Part shown: positions 7,373 to 15,676 of the stretch, piece after piece
How the letters are laid out: every line of letters starts with the position of its first letter
Position numbering within the stretch: the first letter of the stretch is position 1
Assembly (NCBI GenBank): GCA_023404955.1
Contig: JAEXZY010000117.1
Coordinates: 1 to 46,859, forward strand
DNA: 46,859 nucleotides
Reading direction: 5' to 3'
Origin: Actinomycetes bacterium
GTDB taxonomy: Bacteria; Actinomycetota; Actinomycetes; Mycobacteriales; Mycobacteriaceae
Notes under the pieces: model-generated
What the model was told of the DNA's origin: nothing
Seen by the model: only the letters and a program-made list of their open reading frames with translations
The model's database searches: none
Position numbers and translations under genes: made by a program

Positions 7373-8127
7373 ACGACAGGCACTCGAGTATCGACGGCAT
7401 GAAGGTGCTCATCGTCGGCGCCTCCTCCGGTATCGGACGCGCACTGGCCACTGCGGCTCATCGCCGTGGCGCTCACGTCGCCCTCGCCGCTCGGCGCGTC
7501 GACGTCTTGACACCGCTGGCGGACGAATTGGACGCGACAGCGCACGAACTCGACGTGTCCGATCCGCGGCAGATCGAGACCGTGATCGATGCAGTCGCTG
7601 CGCGATACGGTCAGCTCGACGCCCTGGTGTTCACCAGTGCGGTGGTTCCGTTCGCGTTGATCGAGGACACTGACGTGACGACGTGGCTGCACGCATATGC
7701 GGTCAACGCCGTCGGCGCGTCACACCTGTTGCGCGCCGCACTCCCCCACCTCGCCCCGGACTCCGTCGCGGTAATCGCCTCCAGTCACGATGTCGGACGC
7801 CCGCGCGTCGGCGTGGCCGCCTATCACGCGAGCAAGGCGGCATTGGATGAGATCTTGCGGTCCTGGCGGGCCGAGCATCCGGAACTGGCGACGATCAGGG
7901 TCAGCGTCGGCCCCACGGAAGGAACGGAGATCCTGCGCGGCGCCGATCGGGACCTGCTTGCCGACCTCTATCGCGCATGGGCGCAGGAAGGTCAGATCCC
8001 TGCCCGCATGTCCGCTGTCGACGATGTCGCCAACGCGATGCTGTCGCTGATCGCGATGTCGCGTGCGAATCCGACCGTGGTGAGTGAGATCGTCCACCTG
8101 GCGCCCCGCCTCGAGTCGGCGCGCTGA
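7369..8127 (+). CDS. SDR family oxidoreductase coupled to the ferredoxin gene
   Basis: 252 aa. NAD(P) loop GASSGIG near residue 18, ARR after strand 2 (suggesting NADP), catalytic Ser in IASSHD and YHASK. There is no C-terminal VTGQ..DGG segment, unlike classical FabG-type SDRs. The ATG overlaps the ferredoxin stop (ATGA), with GGAGGAG just upstream inside the ferredoxin gene. It clearly resembles the SDR at 18710, which also follows a tiny ORF; the two look like local paralogs. Substrate unknown. Confidence 0.8.
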   Translation: MNDRHSSIDGMKVLIVGASSGIGRALATAAHRRGAHVALAARRVDVLTPLADELDATAHELDVSDPRQIETVIDAVAARYGQLDALVFTSAVVPFALIEDTDVTTWLHAYAVNAVGASHLLRAALPHLAPDSVAVIASSHDVGRPRVGVAAYHASKAALDEILRSWRAEHPELATIRVSVGPTEGTEILRGADRDLLADLYRAWAQEGQIPARMSAVDDVANAMLSLIAMSRANPTVVSEIVHLAPRLESAR

Positions 8128-8155
8128 CACCACCCGGACACGAAGGAGGGTCTCG

Positions 8156-8959
8156 ATGGATCTCGGACTGGAGGGCGCCACCGCAGTGGTCACGGGCGGC
8201 AGCAAAGGCATGGGACTGGCCATCGCGGAAACGCTGGCCGCCGAGGGTGTCTCGGTTGCACTGATGGCCAGGGGCAGGGCGGCGCTCGACGCCGCCGCGA
8301 GCGCGGTCGCGCAGGCCGGGGCACCGCAGGTCTTGGCGGTCAGCGTCGACATGGCCGACGCAGAGTCGATCTCGGCCGGCTTCGCCGAAGTGAGTCGGAC
8401 GTGGAATGCCCTCAATGTGCTGATTCACACGGTGGGCCCTGATGCCGGCGCATTCGAGGATCTCACCGATGACGACTGGCGCTCCGCCTTCGACGTGGGG
8501 ACGCTGTCCGCCGTCCGATCCGTGCGGGCGGCCCTGCCGATGCTGCGCGCGGCGGAGTGGGCGCGCATCGTGACACTGTCGGCACATTCGATCCAGCGCC
8601 AGAGTCCCCGACTGGTCGCCTACACCGCGGCAAAAGCCGCGTTGGCCAGTGTGACGAAGAATTTGTCGAAGAGCCTCGGACCTGAGGGGATTCTCGTCAA
8701 CTGCGTGTGCCCGGGCACGATCGTCACGGCCAGCTTCACCGAGACCCTGCGGGACACTTTGGCTGCCGAAGGCCTGGACTCAGCAGATCCGCATGACGTC
8801 ATGCGCTGGGTGGAGGACACATTCCACCATCCGTGCGACATCGGTCGCGCGGGCTTGCCGGAAGAAATCGCCTCGGTCACAACGTATCTGGCATCGCGAC
8901 GCAACAGCTATGTCACTGGATCGACGGTCAACGTCGACGGCGGCTCGGACTTCATCTAG
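8156..8959 (+). CDS. SDR family oxidoreductase
   Basis: 267 aa with TGGSKGMG (residues 13-20), catalytic Ser in TLSAHS, YTAAK, and a C-terminal YVTGSTVNVDGGSDF typical of FabG-like SDRs. An insertion of about 30 residues before the C-terminal strand (DSADPHDVMRWVEDTFHHP) may shape the substrate pocket. The ATG follows GAAGGAGGG at ideal spacing. It is 28 bp after the preceding SDR and is probably the last gene of that operon, since the next gene is on the other strand. Substrate unknown. Confidence 0.8.
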   Translation: MDLGLEGATAVVTGGSKGMGLAIAETLAAEGVSVALMARGRAALDAAASAVAQAGAPQVLAVSVDMADAESISAGFAEVSRTWNALNVLIHTVGPDAGAFEDLTDDDWRSAFDVGTLSAVRSVRAALPMLRAAEWARIVTLSAHSIQRQSPRLVAYTAAKAALASVTKNLSKSLGPEGILVNCVCPGTIVTASFTETLRDTLAAEGLDSADPHDVMRWVEDTFHHPCDIGRAGLPEEIASVTTYLASRRNSYVTGSTVNVDGGSDFI

Positions 8960-8967
8960 CGCGGCGT

Positions 8968-9933
8968 TCAGGAAAGATCAGCCATCCTCTCCAAGTAGCG
9001 CCACGCCACCGCCGGCGGGATGCCACCACACAGCGGCGAAACATTCAAGATCTCGCCGTTGGCCACACGGCTCGCAGCTTCTTCCCTGGTGATGATCATG
9101 TGTGTCGACGCTTGCGCGCGAAGCTCCTCGACTGACGTCGCCGAGCTGATGTTCGCCGATACCTCGTTGCCTGGGTTCCATTCTGCGTACGACTTTGCGT
9201 CGTGGAGTAGATACCGGCCGATTTCGTCCCAGGCGTCATCGACGTCGTCTGCGATGAAGCAGTTGGTGACGGCGTCACGCTTGGGCAGCAGCACGAATCC
9301 TGGTTCGTGCCCATTGTTGCGGCAGGCTTCGTCGTAGGCCTGTCGCATTCCCGGCACCTCACCATTGGCCATCAGGCCGAGGCCGTTCGCTCCGGCGCGG
9401 CGTGCGGCGGCCAGGCTCGCACCGCCCCACGGAATCGTCGGTCCACCCGGCGTGCTCGGGTTCGGTGTGGCAACCATCCGGCGACCATCGGCCTCCACGA
9501 CCTCGCCCCGCAGCAGGCGACGAACCACGCTCAGCTTCTCGTCGGCGATCTGTCCTCGTCGGCACAGGGACAAACCGAAGTGGTCGTATTCTTGCGCTCG
9601 ATAACCTATTCCGAAGACGTAGCTGGCCCGGCCGGCACTGATGTGATCGAGCACTGCCATGTCCTCAGCGAGCCGCGCTACATCGTAGAACGGGAGGATC
9701 ACCACCAGATTCAGCAGCAGTTTCCGGGTACGCGCAGCGATGGCGGACGCGAGCAGCAGAGGTGACGGAAGATAGCCGTCATCGGCGCAATGGTGTTCGC
9801 AGAGCACGACGGCGGCGCAACCATGTTCCTCGGCCCACTCGGACATATCGCAGGCGGCCGCGTACAGATCGCGGGCAGTACCGCCGAAAGACGGTGTCCG
9901 CATGTCGAAGCGGAGGATGAAAGTCACCGTCAC
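8968..9933 (-). CDS. LLM class flavin-dependent oxidoreductase (probably F420-dependent)
   Basis: 321 aa, luciferase-like TIM barrel. Landmarks are LCEHHCADDGYLPSPLLLAS (substrate and cofactor loop), LNLVVILPFYDVARLAEDMA, DHISAGRASYVFGIGYRAQE and the C-terminal region. The start codon is GTG (residues MTVTFILRF). Actinobacterial members mostly use F420H2, some FMNH2; which applies here cannot be told. It lies 40 bp downstream of an SDR on the same strand and is likely in its operon. Possible roles are alkene reduction, alcohol oxidation or monooxygenation of the pathway substrate. Confidence 0.8.
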   Translation of the reverse strand: MTVTFILRFDMRTPSFGGTARDLYAAACDMSEWAEEHGCAAVVLCEHHCADDGYLPSPLLLASAIAARTRKLLLNLVVILPFYDVARLAEDMAVLDHISAGRASYVFGIGYRAQEYDHFGLSLCRRGQIADEKLSVVRRLLRGEVVEADGRRMVATPNPSTPGGPTIPWGGASLAAARRAGANGLGLMANGEVPGMRQAYDEACRNNGHEPGFVLLPKRDAVTNCFIADDVDDAWDEIGRYLLHDAKSYAEWNPGNEVSANISSATSVEELRAQASTHMIITREEAASRVANGEILNVSPLCGGIPPAVAWRYLERMADLS

Positions 9934-9973
9934 GCCTTCACAGGGGTCGTTGCGGCCGGACGCCAGCGACGAG

Positions 9974-10816
9974 TCATCCCTTCTTGGCCATGATGTCCTC
10001 GGTGTCCTGAGCCCACTGCGCCTGTTGCCGACCCATTGTCATCGCGCCGTTCCAGCCACCGTCAGTCCACAGCACTTCACCGCCGACGTAGCTGAACCGA
10101 GGGCTGCCCAAGCAGACCAACGGCCAGGCTTGCTCCTCGGCCGTCGAGTAGCGGCCGACAGGTCCTATCGCCTGATCCACCGTATCTTTGCCCATCAGAT
10201 CCTGGAAAGCCGGCATCATCGCCGTCTCCGTCGGCCCCGGGTTGATGCAGTTGATGCGGATGCCCGAGGCACCGAGTTCTGGGTACCACCAACCGACCCA
10301 GACATCGATGACGTACTTGGAGTACGCGTATCCGCTCCAGGACCACTTCTTCTCATTGGCCGTCAACCACTCGACCGCTGCATCGAAACCGCGCGTCTCG
10401 AGGAGGCCGGTGACGGTCTTGATGTGATCCTGCCACCCGATCGCAGCTGAGGACGAGATCACGCTGATCGCCGAACCACGGGCCATCTTGGGCACGAGCT
10501 GCTCGGCGAGATGCCGGGCACCGACGAAGTTCACCAACATGGTGTCCCACTCACTGAACGGGGGTCCTGGCAGGCCCGCGCAACTGAAGAGGCCGTCGAT
10601 GGGACCGTCGATCTGGGCTGCCGTCTGTTCGATGTTCTCCCGGTCGCGAAGGTCGATCGTGAGACTGCGGGCGACGGACACGGTGGTCGGCTTGATGTCC
10701 AGAGCGGTCACTTCGGCCCCCAGGTCGGCCAGGATCGCCGCGGTCGCCTGCCCCATTCCCGAGGCTGCGCCCGTCACAACCACCGATTTGCCTTCGTAGC
10801 CCAACACATCGTGCAT
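9974..10816 (-). CDS. SDR family oxidoreductase (3-alpha-HSD / coniferyl-alcohol dehydrogenase-like)
   Basis: 280 aa with TGAASGMG, a DIKPTT acidic residue after strand 2 (NAD preference), Ser in ISSSAAIGW, then a long insertion before YAYSK. The short gap between the DLRDRENI and FSCAGLPG elements and the WYPELGASGIRINCINPGPTET region recall 3-alpha-hydroxysteroid or coniferyl-alcohol dehydrogenases. The ATG has AAGGGAG upstream. It heads a minus-strand pair with the LLM oxidoreductase, under the palindrome at 10868. Substrate remains open. Confidence 0.8.
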   Translation of the reverse strand: MHDVLGYEGKSVVVTGAASGMGQATAAILADLGAEVTALDIKPTTVSVARSLTIDLRDRENIEQTAAQIDGPIDGLFSCAGLPGPPFSEWDTMLVNFVGARHLAEQLVPKMARGSAISVISSSAAIGWQDHIKTVTGLLETRGFDAAVEWLTANEKKWSWSGYAYSKYVIDVWVGWWYPELGASGIRINCINPGPTETAMMPAFQDLMGKDTVDQAIGPVGRYSTAEEQAWPLVCLGSPRFSYVGGEVLWTDGGWNGAMTMGRQQAQWAQDTEDIMAKKG

Positions 10817-10867
10817 GAACCGCTCCCTTCATGAGCTCCGGTGCGAGAATAGCCCATGCCGTTAAAC

Positions 10868-10883
10868 GAGAATCACACATCTC
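10868..10883. promoter_or_regulatory. Near-palindrome GAGAATCACACATCTC (putative operator)
   Basis: GAGAA, six bases, then ATCTC: one mismatch to the GAGAA-N6-TTCTC core at 4611 and 6449, with the same GAGAATCAC left arm as 6449. It lies 52 bp upstream of the SDR start at 10816 and 20 bp after the SnoaL-like gene. Confidence 0.5.
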
Positions 10884-10902
10884 GATGGTGTCCTTTGTCG
10901 GC

Positions 10903-11325
10903 TCAGCCGATCGTGTCGACGATCGCGTGCCGCAGAAGCACTGAAGCGGCCCGCCATTGATCCTCCTCTTTGACCCACCGTTCGATGTAGCGGCCGTAAC
11001 CCGTCACCGAAACTCCGTTGTCGTAGAGTGCGCGGTCCTGTACGGGCCAGATCACCTGCGCCTCATCGCCGGATAATACGATCTCCGGGTTGTGTACCTG
11101 GTGCACGGTGCGCGCACCGGCGGTGAGCTGTTGCAAACTCTCGATCACGGCCCTTCGTCCGACGATCATGTCGGCCTCGGAATCAGCGTCGCACATGCCG
11201 AACTCGACATCGTCGACCAACAACGCGGACAGGGCGGGCCAGTCCTGCGCGTCGAGCGCCCGGCAGTACCTCGCTTTGGCGAGTGCGAGTTCCTGGTAGG
11301 CGGCGAGCTCGGCGAGCGTCGTCAT
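10903..11325 (-). CDS. SnoaL/NTF2-like domain protein
   Basis: 140 aa, one NTF2-like cone fold. It shows an N-terminal helix (KARYCRALDAQDWPALSALL), VDDVEFG, a GRRAVIESL helix, the strand VHQVHNPEIVL and the terminal YIERWVKEEDQWRAAS. Members include steroid isomerases, dehydratases, polyketide cyclases and dioxygenase small subunits. Its ATG overlaps the stop of the P450 gene (ATGA), so it is coupled to a hydroxylase and could isomerise or dehydrate the product. No specific catalytic residue can be fixed from sequence alone. Confidence 0.75.
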   Translation of the reverse strand: MTTLAELAAYQELALAKARYCRALDAQDWPALSALLVDDVEFGMCDADSEADMIVGRRAVIESLQQLTAGARTVHQVHNPEIVLSGDEAQVIWPVQDRALYDNGVSVTGYGRYIERWVKEEDQWRAASVLLRHAIVDTIG

Positions 11326-12542
11326 ACGAACCTCAGATGGAGGCTCTCGAGCCTGCGCACCAGAAGGCTTGGCAGCCAGCGACCAACCTCCGTCGCCTCG
11401 ACGAACCGCGTTCGTTTCATCAGTTCTCCGATGACCAGCGTTGCCTCCAGACGGGCGAGTGCTGCGCCGACGCAGAAGTGCGCACCCTTTCCGAAGGTCA
11501 GATGCCCCCTGGCCCGAGGTCGATCGAGACGGAAGAGATCCGGATAACTGAACTGTTCAGGGTCGCGGTTCGCCGCGCCCCACAGCAGAAGCAGTCGAGA
11601 CCCTCTTTGTAGGTCGACGCCATCCAACTGCGTATCCCGCAGGACGTGTCGATAATGGCCGCGAAACGGCGGTTCGAATCGCAGCACCTCCTCCAGGAAG
11701 GTGGCCATCAGATGAGGCTCATCGCGCAATTGTTGTTGAATCTCGGGCTTGGTGGCCAGAATCCACGCGGCGGACCCGATCAGCGATGCCGTTGATTCTC
11801 CGCCGGCGCTGAAGAGCGTGATCATGATGGTCAGCGCTGCGATGTCGTCGATGTCGCCTGCGGCGCTGGCAGCCGCCAGGTCGCCCAGCAGGTCTTCGCG
11901 CTGTTCGCCCGCTGCTTCTGTGAACTTCTCGGTGATGTAACCGCCCAGTGCCATGACGCCGGCGCCCGCCTCGGCCAGCTGATCAGGCGACACCAGACCC
12001 TCCACGAATTGCGTTGCCGCATAGCCCCACCGGATCAGCTGATCGATATCGCTAGGGGGGACACCGATGATCCGCGCCACGACCATCATCGGTAGTCGGT
12101 TGGCCATCGAACTCATCCACTCGACGCTGGTGTCGAACCTCCTGCACCAGATCTCATCGATCGTGTCCATGATGAACGGTTCGAGAGCGCGCATCCGCTT
12201 GGCGGCGAGACGGGGCAGAATCAGCTTGCGATGTAGCCCGTGGGCGGGCTCGTCGGCGGTTGCCAAGACCTGTGTCGGCCCGCCGAGCTCCCCCATCGGA
12301 AAAGCAGCGATAGTGCCGTCCTGGTATGTCATCGTGGCGGTGAGGTTCGACGAGAAATCCTCGCTGCGAGCGATGACATCCTGGACCGCGTTCCACCCAC
12401 TGACCGCGAAGAATTCGGAATCTCCGATGCGGTGGACCGACCCGAGCGAATGCATCCGCGCATACAGCGCATGGGGGTCCTGCACGTTGTCGTCGTCGAA
12501 CAGGGCGAACCCGAGCGCGCCATCGAGGGGCTGGACTGGCAT
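11322..12542 (-). CDS. Cytochrome P450
   Basis: 406 aa from ATG 12542. The heme loop is FGKGAHFCVG with Cys357, the ExxR helix reads EVLRFEPPFRG, and the I-helix is FSAGGESTASL. In the I-helix the usual acid-Thr pair is Glu-Ser, a mild departure. It is a soluble bacterial CYP needing ferredoxin electrons; no ferredoxin reductase is seen in the window. The open frame extends to GTG 12611, and the start between these is uncertain because neither has a good ribosome site. It is coupled to the SnoaL-like gene by a 4-bp overlap. Confidence 0.88.
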   Translation of the reverse strand: MPVQPLDGALGFALFDDDNVQDPHALYARMHSLGSVHRIGDSEFFAVSGWNAVQDVIARSEDFSSNLTATMTYQDGTIAAFPMGELGGPTQVLATADEPAHGLHRKLILPRLAAKRMRALEPFIMDTIDEIWCRRFDTSVEWMSSMANRLPMMVVARIIGVPPSDIDQLIRWGYAATQFVEGLVSPDQLAEAGAGVMALGGYITEKFTEAAGEQREDLLGDLAAASAAGDIDDIAALTIMITLFSAGGESTASLIGSAAWILATKPEIQQQLRDEPHLMATFLEEVLRFEPPFRGHYRHVLRDTQLDGVDLQRGSRLLLLWGAANRDPEQFSYPDLFRLDRPRARGHLTFGKGAHFCVGAALARLEATLVIGELMKRTRFVEATEVGRWLPSLLVRRLESLHLRFV

Positions 12543-12681
12543 GCTGCACAGCGAATCGCTCGCGTGCGTCGCAGTCAATGATCCCGACGCAAGTCGAGAC
12601 TCCCGCGACACAAAATGGTGCGTAAATGTCTCATGTGACGTGCCTGATCAGTGATTTCATGAGCAGCAACCGCGAAATTCG

Positions 12682-12695
12682 TCTCAATGCTGAGA
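12682..12695. promoter_or_regulatory. Inverted repeat TCTC-N6-GAGA upstream of TetR gene
   Basis: Reads TCTCAATGCTGAGA, 24 bp before the TetR start at 12719. Its half-sites match the GAGAA family but in the opposite orientation and with the same 6-bp spacing. It could be an autoregulatory operator. Confidence 0.35.
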
Positions 12696-12718
12696 ACGCC
12701 GGGTGAGAGGACAGCACG

Positions 12719-13267
12719 ATGGCCAAAAACTGGGTGGTCGGCGGTGATCACGGGGCTGCCGCCGCGGAACGGATTTACCGTGGCGCATCGGAGCTGGTGA
12801 GGGCGCAGGGACTGGATGCGCTCGACATCGACAGATTGGCAGCGCACCTGCATTGCTCGCGCGCCACCATCTACCGCCACGCCGGGGGCAAGGCCCACAT
12901 TCGAGACGTCGTGCTGCTGAGGCTCGCAGCGGGGATCGTCGACACGGTTAGACGGGAGGTGGAGGGACTTGCCGGAACCGAGCGCATCGTGACCGCAATC
13001 GCCGTCGCACTCGAACAGATCAGGTCCGACGACATCCGAAGAATGCTGCTCAGCGAGTCGAACACAGCGATGATCGGCGACCTCCACGAATCGCCGCTTC
13101 TGAGCCGCCTGGCGGCCGAGCTGACAGGTATCACCAACCAGGACGTCGAAGCAGCGCAGTGGCTCGTCAGAATAGTCATGTCCTTCGTGCAGAGCCCCCC
13201 GTCCAGCGGTCACCCGGAGCGGCACCTGCTCGAACGATTCGTGGCACCGGCCTTTTCAGCCACGTAA
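12719..13267 (+). CDS. TetR family transcriptional regulator
   Basis: 182 aa. The N-terminal helix-turn-helix is clear: GASELVRAQGLDALDIDRLA then LHCSRATIYRHAGGKAHI. The ligand-binding half is variable, as usual. A GAGAGGA lies upstream of the ATG. It is divergent from the P450/SnoaL pair and convergent with the DapB-like gene at 13210, overlapping it by 58 bp. It is a candidate repressor for the surrounding CYP and SDR genes, possibly through the inverted repeat at 12682. Confidence 0.82.
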   Translation: MAKNWVVGGDHGAAAAERIYRGASELVRAQGLDALDIDRLAAHLHCSRATIYRHAGGKAHIRDVVLLRLAAGIVDTVRREVEGLAGTERIVTAIAVALEQIRSDDIRRMLLSESNTAMIGDLHESPLLSRLAAELTGITNQDVEAAQWLVRIVMSFVQSPPSSGHPERHLLERFVAPAFSAT

Positions 13268-14301
13268 TGGCGCGCCCACCAGGGTGCAATGGTGGCCAGA
13301 TCGTAAAGCCCTGGCGGAGCGGCACGTACGACCGAGATGGCGTTGACGGCGTGCATAGCGGTGGCCAGGCAGCCCTGCTCCGCATGCTCCTCGCCGTCTG
13401 CCCCGATGATGAGGCGCAGATGCATGTTCGGTTCGCCACCGACCCGTATCTCGTAGCCGATGTCCGACGGCCAGTCGGGCGCGAGATCATCGGCCATCCT
13501 CGTCAGGTGTTCGACGGTGAGGGTTGTTTCGCCGCAGTCGACGACCACCCCGAAGCGCATGGCCCCGACAGTCCCGGCCGGGATCTCCCCCGCGGCCACC
13601 GACAGCGGTCGCGGTGTCGTCGCCACCTCGCGGTTCCCGCTCACGCCGGCGATGGTGAGGCCCAGAGCGTCGGCGAGCACCCTCGCGCTGCCGAGCCACG
13701 CGGCGATCGCATAATCGGTGTCGGCAAGTAGCGGGCTGGTGTCCTGTGGATCATGACCGAAGCCCATGGCGGAGAAGATGAGATCGCGGCTCGCATAGGT
13801 GGAATAGTCGAGTACCTCCCGGATGTCGATCCGATCGGTGCGCTGGGCCAATCTCGCCAGCACCGGCGCCAACGTCTCCCCGACGAACCCCGGAAAGAGG
13901 CCCAGTCCCAGAAACGTCGATTGCCCAGCGTGACAGGCACGTTCGATCCCGTCGGCCAGCTCCGTGCTCACCGATGCCGGATGAACGAACCTGCTGCCGG
14001 TCGCGACCACGTCTTTGCCCGAGGCCAACAGATCGCAGACATCGGCGAAACATCCTGGTGTGTCGATCTCGACCTTGCCCATGTAGAGGACGACGTCGGC
14101 ATCGGCATCGATGACCGCGTCCCGGTCATCCGTCGCCAGAAGGCCGATTTCTGCGCGATCACACAGCGCCCCCGCATCTGTGCCCGCCTTCCCGGGGTCG
14201 TAGACGCGAACCGCGACGAGCTCCAGGTCGGAGCGATCCACGACGTGCCTCAAGGACATCGTGCCCGTCACACCCGTGGCCCATTGGATGACTCGGGTCA
14301 C
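13210..14301 (-). CDS. DapB-like NAD(P)-dependent oxidoreductase (paralog 2)
   Basis: 363 aa from GTG. Rossmann motif VIQWATGVTGTMSLRHV at the N-terminus, then the family signature VRVYDPGKAGTDAGALCD. The start overlaps the P450 stop as GTGA, so this gene is co-translated with the CYP at 14298. The pairing suggests it acts on the hydroxylated product, for example reducing or oxidising a C-N or C-O bond; that is inference. Its 3' end runs 58 bp into the oppositely oriented TetR gene. The C-terminal tail (ATNRSSRCRSG) lies in that overlap and looks poorly conserved. Confidence 0.78.
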   Translation of the reverse strand: MTRVIQWATGVTGTMSLRHVVDRSDLELVAVRVYDPGKAGTDAGALCDRAEIGLLATDDRDAVIDADADVVLYMGKVEIDTPGCFADVCDLLASGKDVVATGSRFVHPASVSTELADGIERACHAGQSTFLGLGLFPGFVGETLAPVLARLAQRTDRIDIREVLDYSTYASRDLIFSAMGFGHDPQDTSPLLADTDYAIAAWLGSARVLADALGLTIAGVSGNREVATTPRPLSVAAGEIPAGTVGAMRFGVVVDCGETTLTVEHLTRMADDLAPDWPSDIGYEIRVGGEPNMHLRLIIGADGEEHAEQGCLATAMHAVNAISVVRAAPPGLYDLATIAPWWARHYVAEKAGATNRSSRCRSG

Positions 14302-15551
14302 GCGTCGACTCGGTCCCACACGACAGGCAAGCTTTCCGGCGAACGGAACATCGTGCCGGTCACGAACGGCGGCGCAGCATCGGGATCGAGACGCAGACCG
14401 GGCAGCTCGTCGAGGAGCGCGTTGAAGATCTTCATGCTCTCCAGGCGCGCCAGGTGCATTCCCAGGCACACGTGAGCACCGTGGGCGAACCCGATGTGCG
14501 ACTTGCGTGGCCGGAAGATGTCGAAGGAGTCGGGGTCGTCCCACCGACTCTCGTCGTGGTTGGCGCTTCCGAGGTTCAACATCATGATGGAGCCTTCTGG
14601 GATGTGCACTCCGAAGAAGTCCACATCGCGAGTCACCTCACGCATGAAGTTCAACAACGGAGTCTCCCAGCGGATCCCCTCCTCGATCGCTTGGGGCAGC
14701 AAGCTGCGATCGTCGCGGATGGCTTGGAGCTGGTCGGGGTGCGTCAGAAGCGCGAGTGCCAGGCTGGCCGTTGACCGCGACGTGGTCTCCGCACCGGCCG
14801 GCAACAGATTGCGCATGAAGCCATAGATCTGCTCATCGGACATGCGTACGCCATTGACCTCGGCGCCGGCCAGGATCGACACCATGTCGTCGCGCGGCGA
14901 TGCGCGGCGTTGCGCGAGAATGCCGACGAAGTACTCCTTCATCTCGGCGGAGGCCTTCATCGCGCTGTCCATGTCGCCGCGAAAGCCCAAGAGGTCGATG
15001 GCCAGGCGGTGGAATTCGCCGATGTCTGACTCAGGCAGTCCGAGCAACGCGGCAATCACTCGGACCGGCACCGGCATGAAGACCGCATCGACCAGGTCGG
15101 CGCGTCCATCCCGCGCGAACCGGGCAATCGTCTTGTCCACCAGCGGCCCCACCAACTCCGCATCCCATCGCTTCATCGACGATCGCGCGAAGGCGAACTC
15201 GTGGAGTTTGCGATAAACGGCATGTTCGGGCTCTTGCATTTCCAGGATCGTCGGGCCCTGCAGAGGACGCACGACGTCCTCGTAACAGCGAGTACTGAAC
15301 GTGACGTTGTCGGTGAACACGGCCTTGACGGCATCGAAGCTGTAGGCGGTGAATGTTTTCCGCCCCGTACCGGAATCCTCGGGCACTGCCATCTCCGGCC
15401 AGCCGCCGTGCACCGGTGCCTTGGCACGCAATTCGCGCAACAACGGGTACGGCGATGCGTCGCCGTCGGCTCCCATCCCCGCGTTGAACTTCGCCTGCGC
15501 AGCACGGATGCGCTGTTCGACGTCGTCGTCGGCGACTGTGGGTTCGGCCAT
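14298..15551 (-). CDS. Cytochrome P450
   Basis: 417 aa. Heme-binding loop FAHGAHVCLG with Cys362, I-helix LLPAGAETTS with the canonical Glu-Thr pair, and the ExxR helix EEGIRWETP. All key elements are intact. The ATG at 15551 is chosen because GAGGAGG lies just upstream, while the open frame runs further to 15815. A TATGTT box at 15585-15590 would give a leader of about 27 nt. It is first in a minus-strand operon with the DapB-like gene and divergent from another DapB-like gene. It belongs to the general actinobacterial soluble CYP group; substrate unknown. Confidence 0.9.
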   Translation of the reverse strand: MAEPTVADDDVEQRIRAAQAKFNAGMGADGDASPYPLLRELRAKAPVHGGWPEMAVPEDSGTGRKTFTAYSFDAVKAVFTDNVTFSTRCYEDVVRPLQGPTILEMQEPEHAVYRKLHEFAFARSSMKRWDAELVGPLVDKTIARFARDGRADLVDAVFMPVPVRVIAALLGLPESDIGEFHRLAIDLLGFRGDMDSAMKASAEMKEYFVGILAQRRASPRDDMVSILAGAEVNGVRMSDEQIYGFMRNLLPAGAETTSRSTASLALALLTHPDQLQAIRDDRSLLPQAIEEGIRWETPLLNFMREVTRDVDFFGVHIPEGSIMMLNLGSANHDESRWDDPDSFDIFRPRKSHIGFAHGAHVCLGMHLARLESMKIFNALLDELPGLRLDPDAAPPFVTGTMFRSPESLPVVWDRVDA

Positions 15552-15583
15552 GGAGCCCTCCTCGAGCGTTGTCGTCGCCGATT

Positions 15584-15604
15584 CAACATACAGTGTGTTG
15601 GTTG
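15584..15604. promoter_or_regulatory. Operator-like CAACATACA-N8-GTTG in P450/DapB divergent promoter
   Basis: The 21 bp begin CAACATACA and end GTTG, matching the site at 17884-17904 at 16 of 21 positions including the first nine. It also contains an internal CAACA-N7-TGTTG repeat. The minus-strand -10 (TATGTT) of the P450 gene lies inside it. Confidence 0.5.
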
Positions 15605-15676
15605 ATAGCACCATGGGGTACCGTCGATGCTCGAAGACCGAGGCGGGGTCATCAAAACACAACCAGGAGTGATCGA

